Positions 1 to 8,678 of a stretch of 64,000 bases of DNA are shown here, piece after piece. Positions within the stretch are counted from its first letter, which is position 1, and each line of letters opens with the position of its first letter. The translations under genes were made by a program, and so were the position numbers. Source of the DNA: Actinomycetes bacterium (GTDB taxonomy: Bacteria > Actinomycetota > Actinomycetes > Actinomycetales > Dermatophilaceae); assembly GCA_023420415.1 (NCBI GenBank), contig JAEZWF010000017.1, positions 1 through 64,000 of the forward strand, read 5' to 3'. The notes under the pieces were generated by a model that ran no database searches, was not told the origin of the DNA, and saw only the letters and a program-made list of their open reading frames with translations.

Positions 1-1099
1 CGCCGGGCTTGTAGGCCGGTCGCTGGGCCGAGGAGATCTCGATGGTGATGTGGAACGTGTTGTCGCGGAAGGCGTCGTCGATGCGCGGCAACCACTTGAC
101 GAGGGCCTCGCTGAAGCACGGGTACTGCGGCGAGTACTTCGCCAGCACCTCCACCGTCGGCCGGTTCACCCGACCCACCTGGATGATCCGCTCGCCGTTG
201 GCGTCGAGGAAGTCAGCCGTGGTGTTCGCGAACCCGGCCGTCGAGGCCAGGAACCCCGCCAACGCGTCCTGCTTCTCCACGATGGTCGTGTTCGTCGTGA
301 TCAGGTTCTTCAGCGCCGCCACCAGCTGCGGCGCGGCCTCGGCATACGTGCTCGCCAGGTCCGCCAACCCACTGATGTCCGCCTGCAACACCGGCAGCTT
401 GGGGTTGAACGCCTTGAAGTACCTGTCCACCAGCACCAGGTTCTGACCCAGCTGGGTGCCGCGACCCTCCAACGCCGTCGCCAGCGCGTTGAGCGTCGTC
501 GACAGCTTCGCGGGGTCCACCGCCCGCAACAACGGCAACAGGTCCTCGAACACCTGCTCCAGCTCGATCGCGACCTTCGTCCGGTCCTGCGGGATCACGT
601 CCCCCGCCCGGATCGCCCGGGCGGTGCGTCCAGCATCAGGCGCCACCAGGTCGACGTACCGCTCACCGAACAACGTCTTCGGCAGCAACCGCGCCGACAC
701 GTCCGCCGGGATCAACGGAACCAGGTCCGGCTTCAACGCCAGCTCGAGCGTGGCCCCGCTGCCCGTCGTGCGGATCGAGGTGACCGAGCCGACGATGATG
801 CCGCGCAGCTTGACGTCCGACGCCTCCTGCAGCTGCGACCCGATCCGGTCGGTCTTCAAGGTCACGTCGACCGTGCGGGTGAAGACCTGTTTGTAGGAGG
901 CGATGGCGAGGCTGAGCAGCAGGGCGACGACGACGAGGAAGATGACGCCGTAGGTGTGGTTGGACAGCCTGGCGAGGCCGCCGGTCGCGGGCCCGAGGGG
1001 CGAGCGTGGGGTCGTGGGCAGTCGGGCAGCCTCGAGCGCCCCGGGACGGGTCAGGCTCTCGTCCTGGGGTGGCAGCTCCCGCTCGTCGACCGTGCTCAC
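1..1099 (-). CDS. MCE-family (MlaD domain) lipid-transport protein, partial
   Basis: The gene enters from the left edge, so the C-terminus is missing; 366 codons are visible. MCE proteins form hexameric rings or tubes that carry lipids or sterols across the envelope with YrbE permeases and an MceG/MlaF ATPase. Residues 1-46 are a polar cytoplasmic tail, residues about 50-67 (start GVIFLVVVALLL) are one transmembrane helix, and an MlaD-like beta domain follows (VKLRGIIVGSVTSI). A helical Mce tail comes next. The start is the second of two tandem GTG codons after GGAGG. No YrbE gene lies upstream: the next gene on this strand is ppx, 64 bp away, so the permeases must be elsewhere or further left. 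The MCE family is clear; the subclass (MceA-like) is inference. Confidence 0.85.
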   Translation of the reverse strand, partial: MSTVDERELPPQDESLTRPGALEAARLPTTPRSPLGPATGGLARLSNHTYGVIFLVVVALLLSLAIASYKQVFTRTVDVTLKTDRIGSQLQEASDVKLRGIIVGSVTSIRTTGSGATLELALKPDLVPLIPADVSARLLPKTLFGERYVDLVAPDAGRTARAIRAGDVIPQDRTKVAIELEQVFEDLLPLLRAVDPAKLSTTLNALATALEGRGTQLGQNLVLVDRYFKAFNPKLPVLQADISGLADLASTYAEAAPQLVAALKNLITTNTTIVEKQDALAGFLASTAGFANTTADFLDANGERIIQVGRVNRPTVEVLAKYSPQYPCFSEALVKWLPRIDDAFRDNTFHITIEISSAQRPAYKPG

Positions 1100-1163
1100 C
1101 ACCCTCCATCGCGTGATGTGTGCCACCGTGCCAACGAGGTGGTGGCGCGCAGGTTACGGCCGG

Positions 1164-2108
1164 TCAGTCGACGATGGACAGGGCGATGCCGTCGAGGATG
1201 TCGTGCTCGGACGTCACCACCCGCTCGACCCCGAGCTCGGCGAGCCGCCGCACCACCTGTCGCCAGACGAGGGCCCCGGCCCCGATGACGTCGACGCGCC
1301 CCGGGTGCATGAAACCCAGTGCCGCCCGCTCGTCGTGGGTCAGGTGGAGCAGCTCGTCGCAGGCGGTCACCACCTGCTCGGGCGTGAGCGTCGCGAGGTG
1401 GATGCGGTCGGGGTCGTATGCCGTGAGGCCGAGTGCGTGCGCCGTGACCGTCGTGACGCTGCCGGCCAGCCCGACGAGGGAAGCGATCCCGCGCAGGTCG
1501 ACGACCTGCGCTGCCTCGTCGATGGCGGCGTCGATGTCGCGGGCCGCGGCCTCGATCTCGGCATCGGTCGGCGGGTCCGAGGCGAGGTGGCGTTCGGTCA
1601 TGCGCACGCAGCCGATGTCGACCGAGCGGGCGGCCTCCACCGACGTCGACCCGCGGACGAACTCCGTGGAGCCGCCACCGAGGTCGACCACGAGGTAGGG
1701 GCCCGGCACGCCGGTGGCGCGCAGGTCGCCCGTGGCACCGCTGAACGACAGCGCCGCCTCCTCGTCCCCACTGACCACCTCCGGCGACACGTCGTAGTCG
1801 CCGAACGCCTCGTGCACACCGGCCACGAACTCGTCGGCGTTCGAGGCGTCCCGCGACGCGGAGGTGGCGACGAAACGCACACGTTCGGCACCCAGCTCAC
1901 GGCACTGCGCGGCATACTCCCTCGCCCGCGCGAGCGTGCGCTCCATGGCCTCCGGTGCGATCGCGCCGGTGCGGTCGATGCCCTGGCCCAGGCGCACGAT
2001 CTCCATGCGCCGCAACACATCTGAGAGCTCACGGGTGCCGGGGTCGATGTCGGCAACCAGCAACCGGATGGAGTTGGTGCCGCAGTCGACGGCACCGACG
2101 CGGGTCAC
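1164..2108 (-). CDS. ppx: Ppx/GppA exopolyphosphatase family protein
   Basis: Predicted exopolyphosphatase or pppGpp phosphohydrolase of the ASKHA fold, 314 residues, cytoplasmic. The first phosphate-binding loop is at the N-terminus (VDCGTNSIRLLV, residues 7-18). The second nucleotide-binding loop is VVDLGGGSTEF near residue 145, and ATSASRDASN is the family's conserved segment between them. The length fits the short two-domain actinobacterial Ppx (about 310 residues), not the 500-residue enterobacterial form. The GTG start overlaps the DUF501 stop in GTGA, so the two are translationally coupled. Short actinobacterial homologues may prefer short polyphosphate or (p)ppGpp; the sequence does not decide this. 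Confidence 0.92.
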   Translation of the reverse strand: MTRVGAVDCGTNSIRLLVADIDPGTRELSDVLRRMEIVRLGQGIDRTGAIAPEAMERTLARAREYAAQCRELGAERVRFVATSASRDASNADEFVAGVHEAFGDYDVSPEVVSGDEEAALSFSGATGDLRATGVPGPYLVVDLGGGSTEFVRGSTSVEAARSVDIGCVRMTERHLASDPPTDAEIEAAARDIDAAIDEAAQVVDLRGIASLVGLAGSVTTVTAHALGLTAYDPDRIHLATLTPEQVVTACDELLHLTHDERAALGFMHPGRVDVIGAGALVWRQVVRRLAELGVERVVTSEHDILDGIALSIVD

Positions 2109-2656
2109 TCCCCCGCCTCGGCGACCTCGTTGCCGGCGATGCAGCAGCCGTCGGCCCACCAGTCGTCGAGCATCGCCAGCGCCTCGTCGCCGAGCGGGTT
2201 GACGCCGGGGCCGACCGCGAGCGAGTGGGCGACGAGGACGTGCAGGCACTTCACGCGCGTGGGCATGCCGCCGGCCGAGATGCCCGCGATCTCGGGCACG
2301 TCGGCGTCCACGGCCTCGCCCACCGCGGTCCGGCGCGCGAGGTAGTCCTCGTGCGCCGCGGCATACCGCTGCGCCAGCTCGGGGTCGGCCGCGAGACGCT
2401 CGGTCATCTCGGCCATCACGCCCTGGCTCTCGAGCGTGGAGATGGCTCCGGTGAGGCGGGGGCAGGTGGCATAGAACGTCGTCGGGAAGGGCGTGCCGTC
2501 GGGCAGGCGCGGCGCGGTGGTGAGGACGTCCGGGCAGCCGCACGGGCAGCGGTGGGCCACGGCGACGACACCGCGGGGCACGCGGCCCAGCTGGGCACCG
2601 ACGGCGTCGAGGTCGGCCTCGGTGGGTGCCTGCGCGGTCGGGTCGGGCGCGGTCAC
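2105..2656 (-). CDS. DUF501 domain-containing protein
   Basis: Conserved actinobacterial protein of unknown function, 183 residues, no signal peptide or membrane segment. The N-terminal half has a cysteine cluster (HRCPCGCPDVL, residues about 36-46) that could bind a metal. The C-terminal half has another conserved Cys-His segment (VKCLHVLVAHSLAVG) followed by DWWADGCCIAG. The GTG start is chosen because it overlaps the ftsB stop codon (GTGA) and skips a basic stretch that merely translates the end of ftsB in another frame. It lies between ftsB and ppx, the same place as in many actinobacteria, which suggests a link with envelope or division housekeeping, but the role is unknown. Confidence 0.85.
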   Translation of the reverse strand: MTAPDPTAQAPTEADLDAVGAQLGRVPRGVVAVAHRCPCGCPDVLTTAPRLPDGTPFPTTFYATCPRLTGAISTLESQGVMAEMTERLAADPELAQRYAAAHEDYLARRTAVGEAVDADVPEIAGISAGGMPTRVKCLHVLVAHSLAVGPGVNPLGDEALAMLDDWWADGCCIAGNEVAEAGE

Positions 2657-3312
2657 TGGCCGGTGCCGGGGCCCGTGGGGGCGGTGTCTGCGGCGCGCAT
2701 CGACTCCCACAGCTGGCCGTACCACGGGTGGTCGCTCGCCGCGGCGGGCGCCTTGGCCACCTGCGTGGCGCCCTTGGCTGCGGGCTTGCCGTCGATGACG
2801 GTGTAGGACTTCTCGCCGACCTTGACGAACTTGAGCCGCTCACGAGCCTGCTGGATGACGTAGTCCTCGTCGTTCCAGCGGGCCTGCTCCTTCTGGAGCT
2901 CGCCGACGTTCGAGCGCTGCGACGCGACCTGGTCGCGCAGCGAGTCGATCTCGCCCTGCTGCCGCAGGTAGGACCGCAAGGTGGGCACGAGCGTCACCGC
3001 GAGCAGCACGAAGATCGAGGCGAGCACGACGACGCGCATCATGCCGCGCGCGGTCTTGCGCTCCTGGCTCACCTTCGTCGTGGCGGCGGCCTTGCGGGCG
3101 GCTCCTGCAGCCGTCGCACGCGAGCGTCCGGGGCCGGCGCCGGGACGGGCGGAGGTGCCGGACGTGCCGGACTTGGCTGTCTTCGCGCCCGGAGCCTTAC
3201 CGCCAGTCGCCTTGACGCCCGAGGCCTTGCGCGCGGACGGTGCACCGCGACGCGGCGCGGCAGGCCGACGGCCCGGCGTGCCGCCGGTCGATCCGCGTCC
3301 TGTGGTCGCCAT
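2653..3312 (-). CDS. ftsB: Septum formation initiator FtsB/DivIC
   Basis: Small bitopic divisome protein that bridges FtsL and FtsQ in septal peptidoglycan synthesis. It has an unusually long Lys/Ala/Pro/Ser-rich cytoplasmic tail (residues 1-90), a transmembrane helix at about 92-110 (VVVLASIFVLLAVTLVPTL) and an extracytoplasmic coiled coil with leucine spacing (about 112-145, SYLRQQGEIDSLRDQVAS). The conserved aromatic/acidic segment WNDEDYVIQQARERL is typical of DivIC. The C-terminus is low complexity. The tail makes the protein 219 residues, longer than E. coli FtsB (103). It lies downstream of eno and is coupled to DUF501 by overlapping stop and start codons. Confidence 0.9.
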   Translation of the reverse strand: MATTGRGSTGGTPGRRPAAPRRGAPSARKASGVKATGGKAPGAKTAKSGTSGTSARPGAGPGRSRATAAGAARKAAATTKVSQERKTARGMMRVVVLASIFVLLAVTLVPTLRSYLRQQGEIDSLRDQVASQRSNVGELQKEQARWNDEDYVIQQARERLKFVKVGEKSYTVIDGKPAAKGATQVAKAPAAASDHPWYGQLWESMRAADTAPTGPGTGQ

Positions 3313-3359
3313 CTCGGTGTCCTCGCCTCGTTCTCTGGTCGGGTTGCTGGGTCAGGTAT

Positions 3360-3381
3360 GCCGCGGGCTCACGCCCGCGGC
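3360..3381 (-). terminator. Hairpin after eno
   Basis: A perfect 9-bp GC stem (GCCGCGGGC / GCCCGCGGC) with a TCAC loop starts 7 bp past the eno stop codon. There is no U-tract, as is common in actinobacteria. It probably ends or attenuates the eno transcript before ftsB. Confidence 0.6.
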
Positions 3382-3387
3382 GGCACC

Positions 3388-4677
<1,290 letters not shown>

Positions 4678-4762
4678 AGACATCTCCATCGTGGTGCGTC
4701 AGGGGTTACGCCCCGAGGCTACCCGCCGGGCACCCGCGGACGGCCGAGCGACCCACCCGCCG

Positions 4763-4778
4763 GACGGCATACGCCGTC
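4763..4778 (-). terminator. Small hairpin overlapping the psuG stop
   Basis: GACGGC-ATAC-GCCGTC is a 6-bp perfect stem with a 4-nt loop, overlapping the psuG stop codon at 4777-4779. Its loop and one arm are a copy of the window-wide CGGCATAC octamer, so the hairpin may simply be a by-product of that motif. Confidence 0.35.
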
Positions 4779-5703
4779 AGGAGGTGACGAGGCGCTGGTA
4801 TGCCGCGGCGATGGCGGCGCCGAGACGTGCGTTGGCGCGCACGAGGGCGATGTTGGTCTCGAGCGAGCGCCCGTCGGACAGCTCGACGATGCGGCCGAGC
4901 AGGAACGGCGTGATGTCCTTGCCCCTGATCCCCCGCTCGTCGCACTCGGCGAGCGCCCGGTCGATGAGGTCGGCGATCTCGGCCGCCGGGATCTCGTCGT
5001 CCTGCGGCACCGGGTTGGCGATCGACACCGCGCCCTTGAGCCCGAGGTCCCACTTCGCGGCCATCATCGCCGCGATCTGGTCGGGCGAGTCCGCCCGCAA
5101 CGGCGCGGCATACCCGCTGGATCGCGAGTAGAACGACGGGAACTCGTCGCTGCCGTGCACCACGACCGGCACGCCGAGGGTCTCGAGCGTCTCGAGGGTG
5201 AGGCCGATGTCGAGGATCGACTTCACGCCCGCGGACACCACGGCGACGTCGGTCTGGCCCAGCTCGGTGAGGTCGGCCGAGATGTCGAAGCTCGTCTCCG
5301 CGCCCCGGTGCACTCCCCCGAGCCCGCCGGTGACGAAGACGGGTATGCCGGCCAGCGCGGCCAGGCGCATCGTCGCGGCGACCGTGGTGGCGCCGTGGGA
5401 GCGCGTGGCCACGACGTACGGGAGGTCGCGCAGGCTCACCTTGGTGACGTCCGGGTGGGTGGCGAGCGTCTCGAGCTCGTCGCGGTCGAGGCCGATGCGA
5501 GGTATGCCGTCGAGAACGGCGATCGTCGCCGGCGTCGCCCCACCGTCGCGGATGATCTGCTCGACCTCGATGGCCATCTCGACGTTGCGCGGGTAGGGCA
5601 TGCCGTGGCTGATGATCGTCGACTCGAGCGCGACGATCGGGCGGCCCTCGCGCAGGGCGGTGGCGGCCTCGTCGTTGAGCTTGAGGGTGGGGTGCGGGGT
5701 CAT
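4777..5703 (-). CDS. psuG: Pseudouridine-5'-phosphate glycosidase
   Basis: Cleaves the C-C glycosidic bond of pseudouridine 5'-phosphate to uracil and ribose 5-phosphate; second step of pseudouridine catabolism, Mn-dependent trimer in the cytoplasm. The 308-residue length matches the family. Signature segments are VALESTIISHGMPYP (acidic residue near the N-terminus), ETSFDISADLTEL and VVSAGVKSILDIG; the Lys of the last one corresponds to the Schiff-base Lys of E. coli PsuG (Lys166), judged from memory of the family. The ATG directly follows the TAG of the kinase gene (TAGATG), so the two are one operon. Both products act on the same compound. Confidence 0.95.
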   Translation of the reverse strand: MTPHPTLKLNDEAATALREGRPIVALESTIISHGMPYPRNVEMAIEVEQIIRDGGATPATIAVLDGIPRIGLDRDELETLATHPDVTKVSLRDLPYVVATRSHGATTVAATMRLAALAGIPVFVTGGLGGVHRGAETSFDISADLTELGQTDVAVVSAGVKSILDIGLTLETLETLGVPVVVHGSDEFPSFYSRSSGYAAPLRADSPDQIAAMMAAKWDLGLKGAVSIANPVPQDDEIPAAEIADLIDRALAECDERGIRGKDITPFLLGRIVELSDGRSLETNIALVRANARLGAAIAAAYQRLVTS

Positions 5704-6843
5704 CTACTTCTCCTGGGTGGCGCGGCGCAGCTCGGCGTCGACGAGGCGGGCAGTGAGGTCGGGTCGGACGGTCTGGGGGCAGGCGACGGTGAGCGCCGCG
5801 GCGCTCTGGCCGAAGCGGACTGCGTCGAGCGGGCTGTCGCCGCGCAGGTGGGCGTGGACGAAGGCAGCGGTCATCGCGTCACCGGCCCCGGTGACGTCGA
5901 CGAGCGTGGTGGGGGGCGCCGGCAGCAGGCTGACGGTGGGGCGGGTGTCGGCGTGGGTGCGGTTGCTGAGGATGCTGCCGCGGCGGCCGCGGCGCACCCA
6001 GACGTGCGCGACGCCCCGCTCGTGCAGGCGGGCGGCGGCGCGGGCGATGCCGCCCTTGGTGTCGGGCACGTCCTCACCGACGATGGCCGCCAGCTCGTCG
6101 AGGTTGGGTGTGACGGCCAGCACCGGTCGGCTCGGGGACAGGATCGCGGCGAGCGGTCGCGCCTTGGCCACGGACACCGGGTCGATGACGACCGGGACGT
6201 CGGCCGCGGCGGCGGTGTCGAGCAGCCAGGTCGTCGGCGCCGCGGGGACGTTGCCGTCGACGACGAGGAGGTCGGCGTTGGCGACGAGGTCGCGGACGCC
6301 GGTGAGCTGGTCGACGGTCAGCCCGTCGGTGGCGCCCATGGTGGAGACGGCCACGACGAGCTCGCCGTCGGCGTCGAGGACCGCGAGGTAGGTGCCCGTC
6401 GGCGCGTCGCCGCGGATGACGTGGTCGAGGCCGACCCCCGCGACGCGGGTGGCTTCGAGGACCTGGTCGCCGAACGCGTCGCGCCCGACCGGGCTCACCA
6501 GCTGCGTGGGGCTACCGAGGCGGGCGAGGTTCTCGGCGATGTTGCGGCCGACGCCGCCCGGGGTGCTGGTGGTCGCGCCCGGGTTCGAGGTGCGCAGGGC
6601 CAGCGCGGACCGCGACTGCGCCTTGATGTCCATGTTGGTGCCGCCGATCACGACAACGGACCCCTTGTCGGGGCGAAGCACGTAGCCGCGACCGACGATG
6701 ACGCCCTTGCGAGTGAGGTTCGACAGGTGCACCGACACCGCCGCCTTGGTCGACCCGACCCGCTCGGCGAGGGCTGCGGCGTCGAGAAGGGGTTCGGCAC
6801 GCAGCAGCTCGACGATCTCCCGCTCCCGCTGCGTCAGTGGCAT
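5704..6843 (-). CDS. HTH-PfkB fusion: putative pseudouridine kinase with winged-helix domain
   Basis: Residues 1-58 form a MarR/LexA-like winged helix-turn-helix (LTQREREIVELLRAEPLL, then STKAAVSVHLSNLTRKG). Residues about 65-375 are a PfkB/ribokinase-type sugar kinase with GGVGRNIAENLARLG (substrate site) and the catalytic DVTGAGDAMTAAF. With psuG immediately downstream, the likely reaction is phosphorylation of pseudouridine (PsuK role). The HTH-kinase fusion is known in this family (YeiI-like) and may let the kinase sense substrate and regulate its own operon; that part is inference. The start is ATG 6843. An upstream in-frame extension reading through the 81-bp repeats is not credible coding. 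Confidence 0.88.
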   Translation of the reverse strand: MPLTQREREIVELLRAEPLLDAAALAERVGSTKAAVSVHLSNLTRKGVIVGRGYVLRPDKGSVVVIGGTNMDIKAQSRSALALRTSNPGATTSTPGGVGRNIAENLARLGSPTQLVSPVGRDAFGDQVLEATRVAGVGLDHVIRGDAPTGTYLAVLDADGELVVAVSTMGATDGLTVDQLTGVRDLVANADLLVVDGNVPAAPTTWLLDTAAAADVPVVIDPVSVAKARPLAAILSPSRPVLAVTPNLDELAAIVGEDVPDTKGGIARAAARLHERGVAHVWVRRGRRGSILSNRTHADTRPTVSLLPAPPTTLVDVTGAGDAMTAAFVHAHLRGDSPLDAVRFGQSAAALTVACPQTVRPDLTARLVDAELRRATQEK

Positions 6844-6888
6844 GCTTGGAACTATAAGGCACCTTTGGATTATCAAATTATCTGCCTC

Positions 6889-7131
6889 GACTCGTTGCCG
6901 ACCACTCGGCACCGAGAGCCCAAAAAGCGCCCGCATGCCGAGCCACCGGCAACAAGTGCCACCGCCCCCGACTCGTTGCCGACCACTCGGCACCAAACGC
7001 CGAAACCGCACCCCCACGCCGAGCCACCGGCAACAAGTGCCACCGCCCCGGACTTGTTGCCGACCACTCGGCACCGGACGCCGAAACCGCGCCGGCATGC
7101 CGAGCCACCGGCAACAAGTGCCGCGGGGTCG
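6889..7131. repeat. Three tandem 81-bp hairpin repeats
   Basis: Units begin at 6889, 6970 and 7051, exactly 81 bp apart, and fill the space between psuK and mazG. Each unit is an imperfect palindrome: a left arm like TTGTTGCCGACCACTCGGCA and a right arm like TGCCGAGCCACCGGCAACAA about 25 nt further on. Arms are nearly identical between units while the loop varies. The period equals 27 codons, so open frames cross the array, but nothing suggests that it is translated. It could act as a terminator/insulator between mazG and psuK (both minus strand), or be a mobile intergenic palindrome family. Related cores occur near 42010, 62175 and 63290. Confidence 0.85.
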
Positions 7132-7132
7132 G

Positions 7133-8116
7133 TCAGCCGGCGGGGGCGTCGAGGGCGCGCAGGACGCGGCGCAGCTCGGCCTCGGCATCGACACCGGCCG
7201 CCCTCGCGCGGGCCACGAGGGCGAGCAGCTCGGCGCCGACGTCACCGGGTGCGGCGGCGGGCAGCTCGCGGTCGGTGCGCGCCAACCGGGACACGACCTT
7301 GTCGGCCGCGACCAGCGCCGGCAACGACGCGGGTATGCCGCGCAGCAGGCTCGCGTGCCCACCCTCACCACCGGTGTGGTCACCCTTGGCGGCCCGCTCC
7401 TGCGCCTTGATCTGCTCCCAGGCGCGCTCGACCTCCTCGGGGTTGCTGGCATCCCCGTCGGCGAAGACGTGCGGGTGCCGCCGGACCAGCTTGGCCACCA
7501 GGCCGGCCGCGACGTCGTCGATGTCGAACGGCTCGGTCACGTCCTCCTGGGCCACCCGTGACTGGAACGCCACCTGCAGCAGCACGTCACCGAGCTCCTC
7601 CCGCAGGTGCGCCCGGTCGCCGGTCTCGATCGCCTCGGCGGCCTCGTGGGCCTCCTCGATGAGGTACTTCGCCAACGACTCGTGGGTCTGCTCGGCATCC
7701 CACGGGCACCCGCCCGGCGACCGGAGCCGGTCCATCACGGCGACCACGTCGAGCAGTCGCGCGCCCTGGACGTCCCACGAACCCACGACGACCTCGACCT
7801 CTGGGGGCGACGGCATACGCGTCACCTCGGCGGCCACCGCGTCGGTGAGGCCGGGGTCGCCGTCGGCCGACCCCACCCACAGCACATGGGCATCGCCCTC
7901 GGTGCGGGCGACGAGGTCGCGGGCGAGCGCGGGCACCGGCACGTCCGGCGCCGCCTCCACCGGCACGCCGGCCTCCACGAGCGCTACCGCGGCCGGCTCG
8001 TCGAGGTCGCGCGCCACGATCGTCGCGGCATCCTCGACGGCCTGCCACGCGGACCGGCTGAGCAGCCCCGGCGCGACGCGGGGTGAGGTGACGAGCAGGC
8101 TGAGGCGACCGGCCAC
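7133..8116 (-). CDS. mazG: MazG nucleoside triphosphate pyrophosphohydrolase
   Basis: Hydrolyses (d)NTPs to monophosphates and pyrophosphate, a house-cleaning enzyme. The MazG fold lies at residues about 110-220. It contains SPGGCPWDAEQTHESLAKYL and the metal-binding pair EEAHEAAEAIE and REELGDVLLQVAF (EExxE and ExxD). Residues 1-100 resemble a remnant of the tetrapyrrole (SAM) methylase domain found in YabN-type MazG proteins, but the glycine-rich SAM loop is not recognisable, so that part is probably inactive; this is inference. The start is GTG 8116, 8 bp after the upstream lipoprotein gene, so the two are probably cotranscribed. Confidence 0.92.
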   Translation of the reverse strand: MAGRLSLLVTSPRVAPGLLSRSAWQAVEDAATIVARDLDEPAAVALVEAGVPVEAAPDVPVPALARDLVARTEGDAHVLWVGSADGDPGLTDAVAAEVTRMPSPPEVEVVVGSWDVQGARLLDVVAVMDRLRSPGGCPWDAEQTHESLAKYLIEEAHEAAEAIETGDRAHLREELGDVLLQVAFQSRVAQEDVTEPFDIDDVAAGLVAKLVRRHPHVFADGDASNPEEVERAWEQIKAQERAAKGDHTGGEGGHASLLRGIPASLPALVAADKVVSRLARTDRELPAAAPGDVGAELLALVARARAAGVDAEAELRRVLRALDAPAG

Positions 8117-8124
8117 GCGGCGGG

Positions 8125-8655
8125 TCAGTTCTGCGGGGCCAGCGGGTCGGGCTCGGGCGTGGAGGTGTCGGCCTTGATCCAGTTGGGCGCGCTGGACTCG
8201 AACAGGCTGCTGCCACTGGGCTTGAAGACGCCGTAGCGGGGGTTGAGCGTGATGTCTGCCTTGGTGGCGAGGTCGACGGCCTGGGCCTGCTCGGCCTGGG
8301 TCATCTGGTTGAACGCCAGGCTCGCCTTGACCAGCTCGAGCGTGCTGGCCGCCGGGTCCTCCAGCTGCGGCACGGCGGTGCGCGCGGCCGAGTCGGCGAG
8401 CGCCTTGCCACTCTTCTCCGCGACCTGGTTGATGAACTGCGCCATCACGAGCGACTGCACCGCGCCAGCGGTCTCGAGGCCGGAGTCGGGCTGCACCTCA
8501 CGGATCTGCGACGCGGCCTCCTGGGCCTCGCGCTCGGTGATGCGGTGGCCGTTGACGACGGCTGCGGTGTCCGCGGTGCCGCAGCCGGACACGGCGAGCA
8601 CCGCACCGGCCACCGCGGCGACGGCGGTGGCGCGCAGGACGCGAGTTGCCTTCAC
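8125..8655 (-). CDS. SurA N-terminal-like lipoprotein
   Basis: 176 residues with a type II signal peptide (hydrophobic stretch ending in AVSGC, lipobox Cys near residue 23), so it is anchored to the outer face of the membrane. The mature part starts with AAVVNGHRITEREAQEAA, the pattern of the SurA/PrsA N-terminal chaperone segment, but there is no parvulin PPIase domain in this short protein. A lipoprotein sits at the same point between mfd and mazG in related actinobacteria (for example LpqU-region genes), usually without known function. GTG 8655 is chosen because the lipobox then lies at the normal distance. A longer upstream extension would run into the mfd reading frame. Confidence 0.75.
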   Translation of the reverse strand: MKATRVLRATAVAAVAGAVLAVSGCGTADTAAVVNGHRITEREAQEAASQIREVQPDSGLETAGAVQSLVMAQFINQVAEKSGKALADSAARTAVPQLEDPAASTLELVKASLAFNQMTQAEQAQAVDLATKADITLNPRYGVFKPSGSSLFESSAPNWIKADTSTPEPDPLAPQN

Positions 8656-8678
8656 TTTGCCCAAACCTTCCTGGTCGC

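Noticed and set aside
6889..7131. Possible CRISPR array or coding repeat of 27 codons
   Set aside because: Only three units, internally palindromic along their whole length, no unique spacers and no cas genes; open frames cross it only because the period is a multiple of three.
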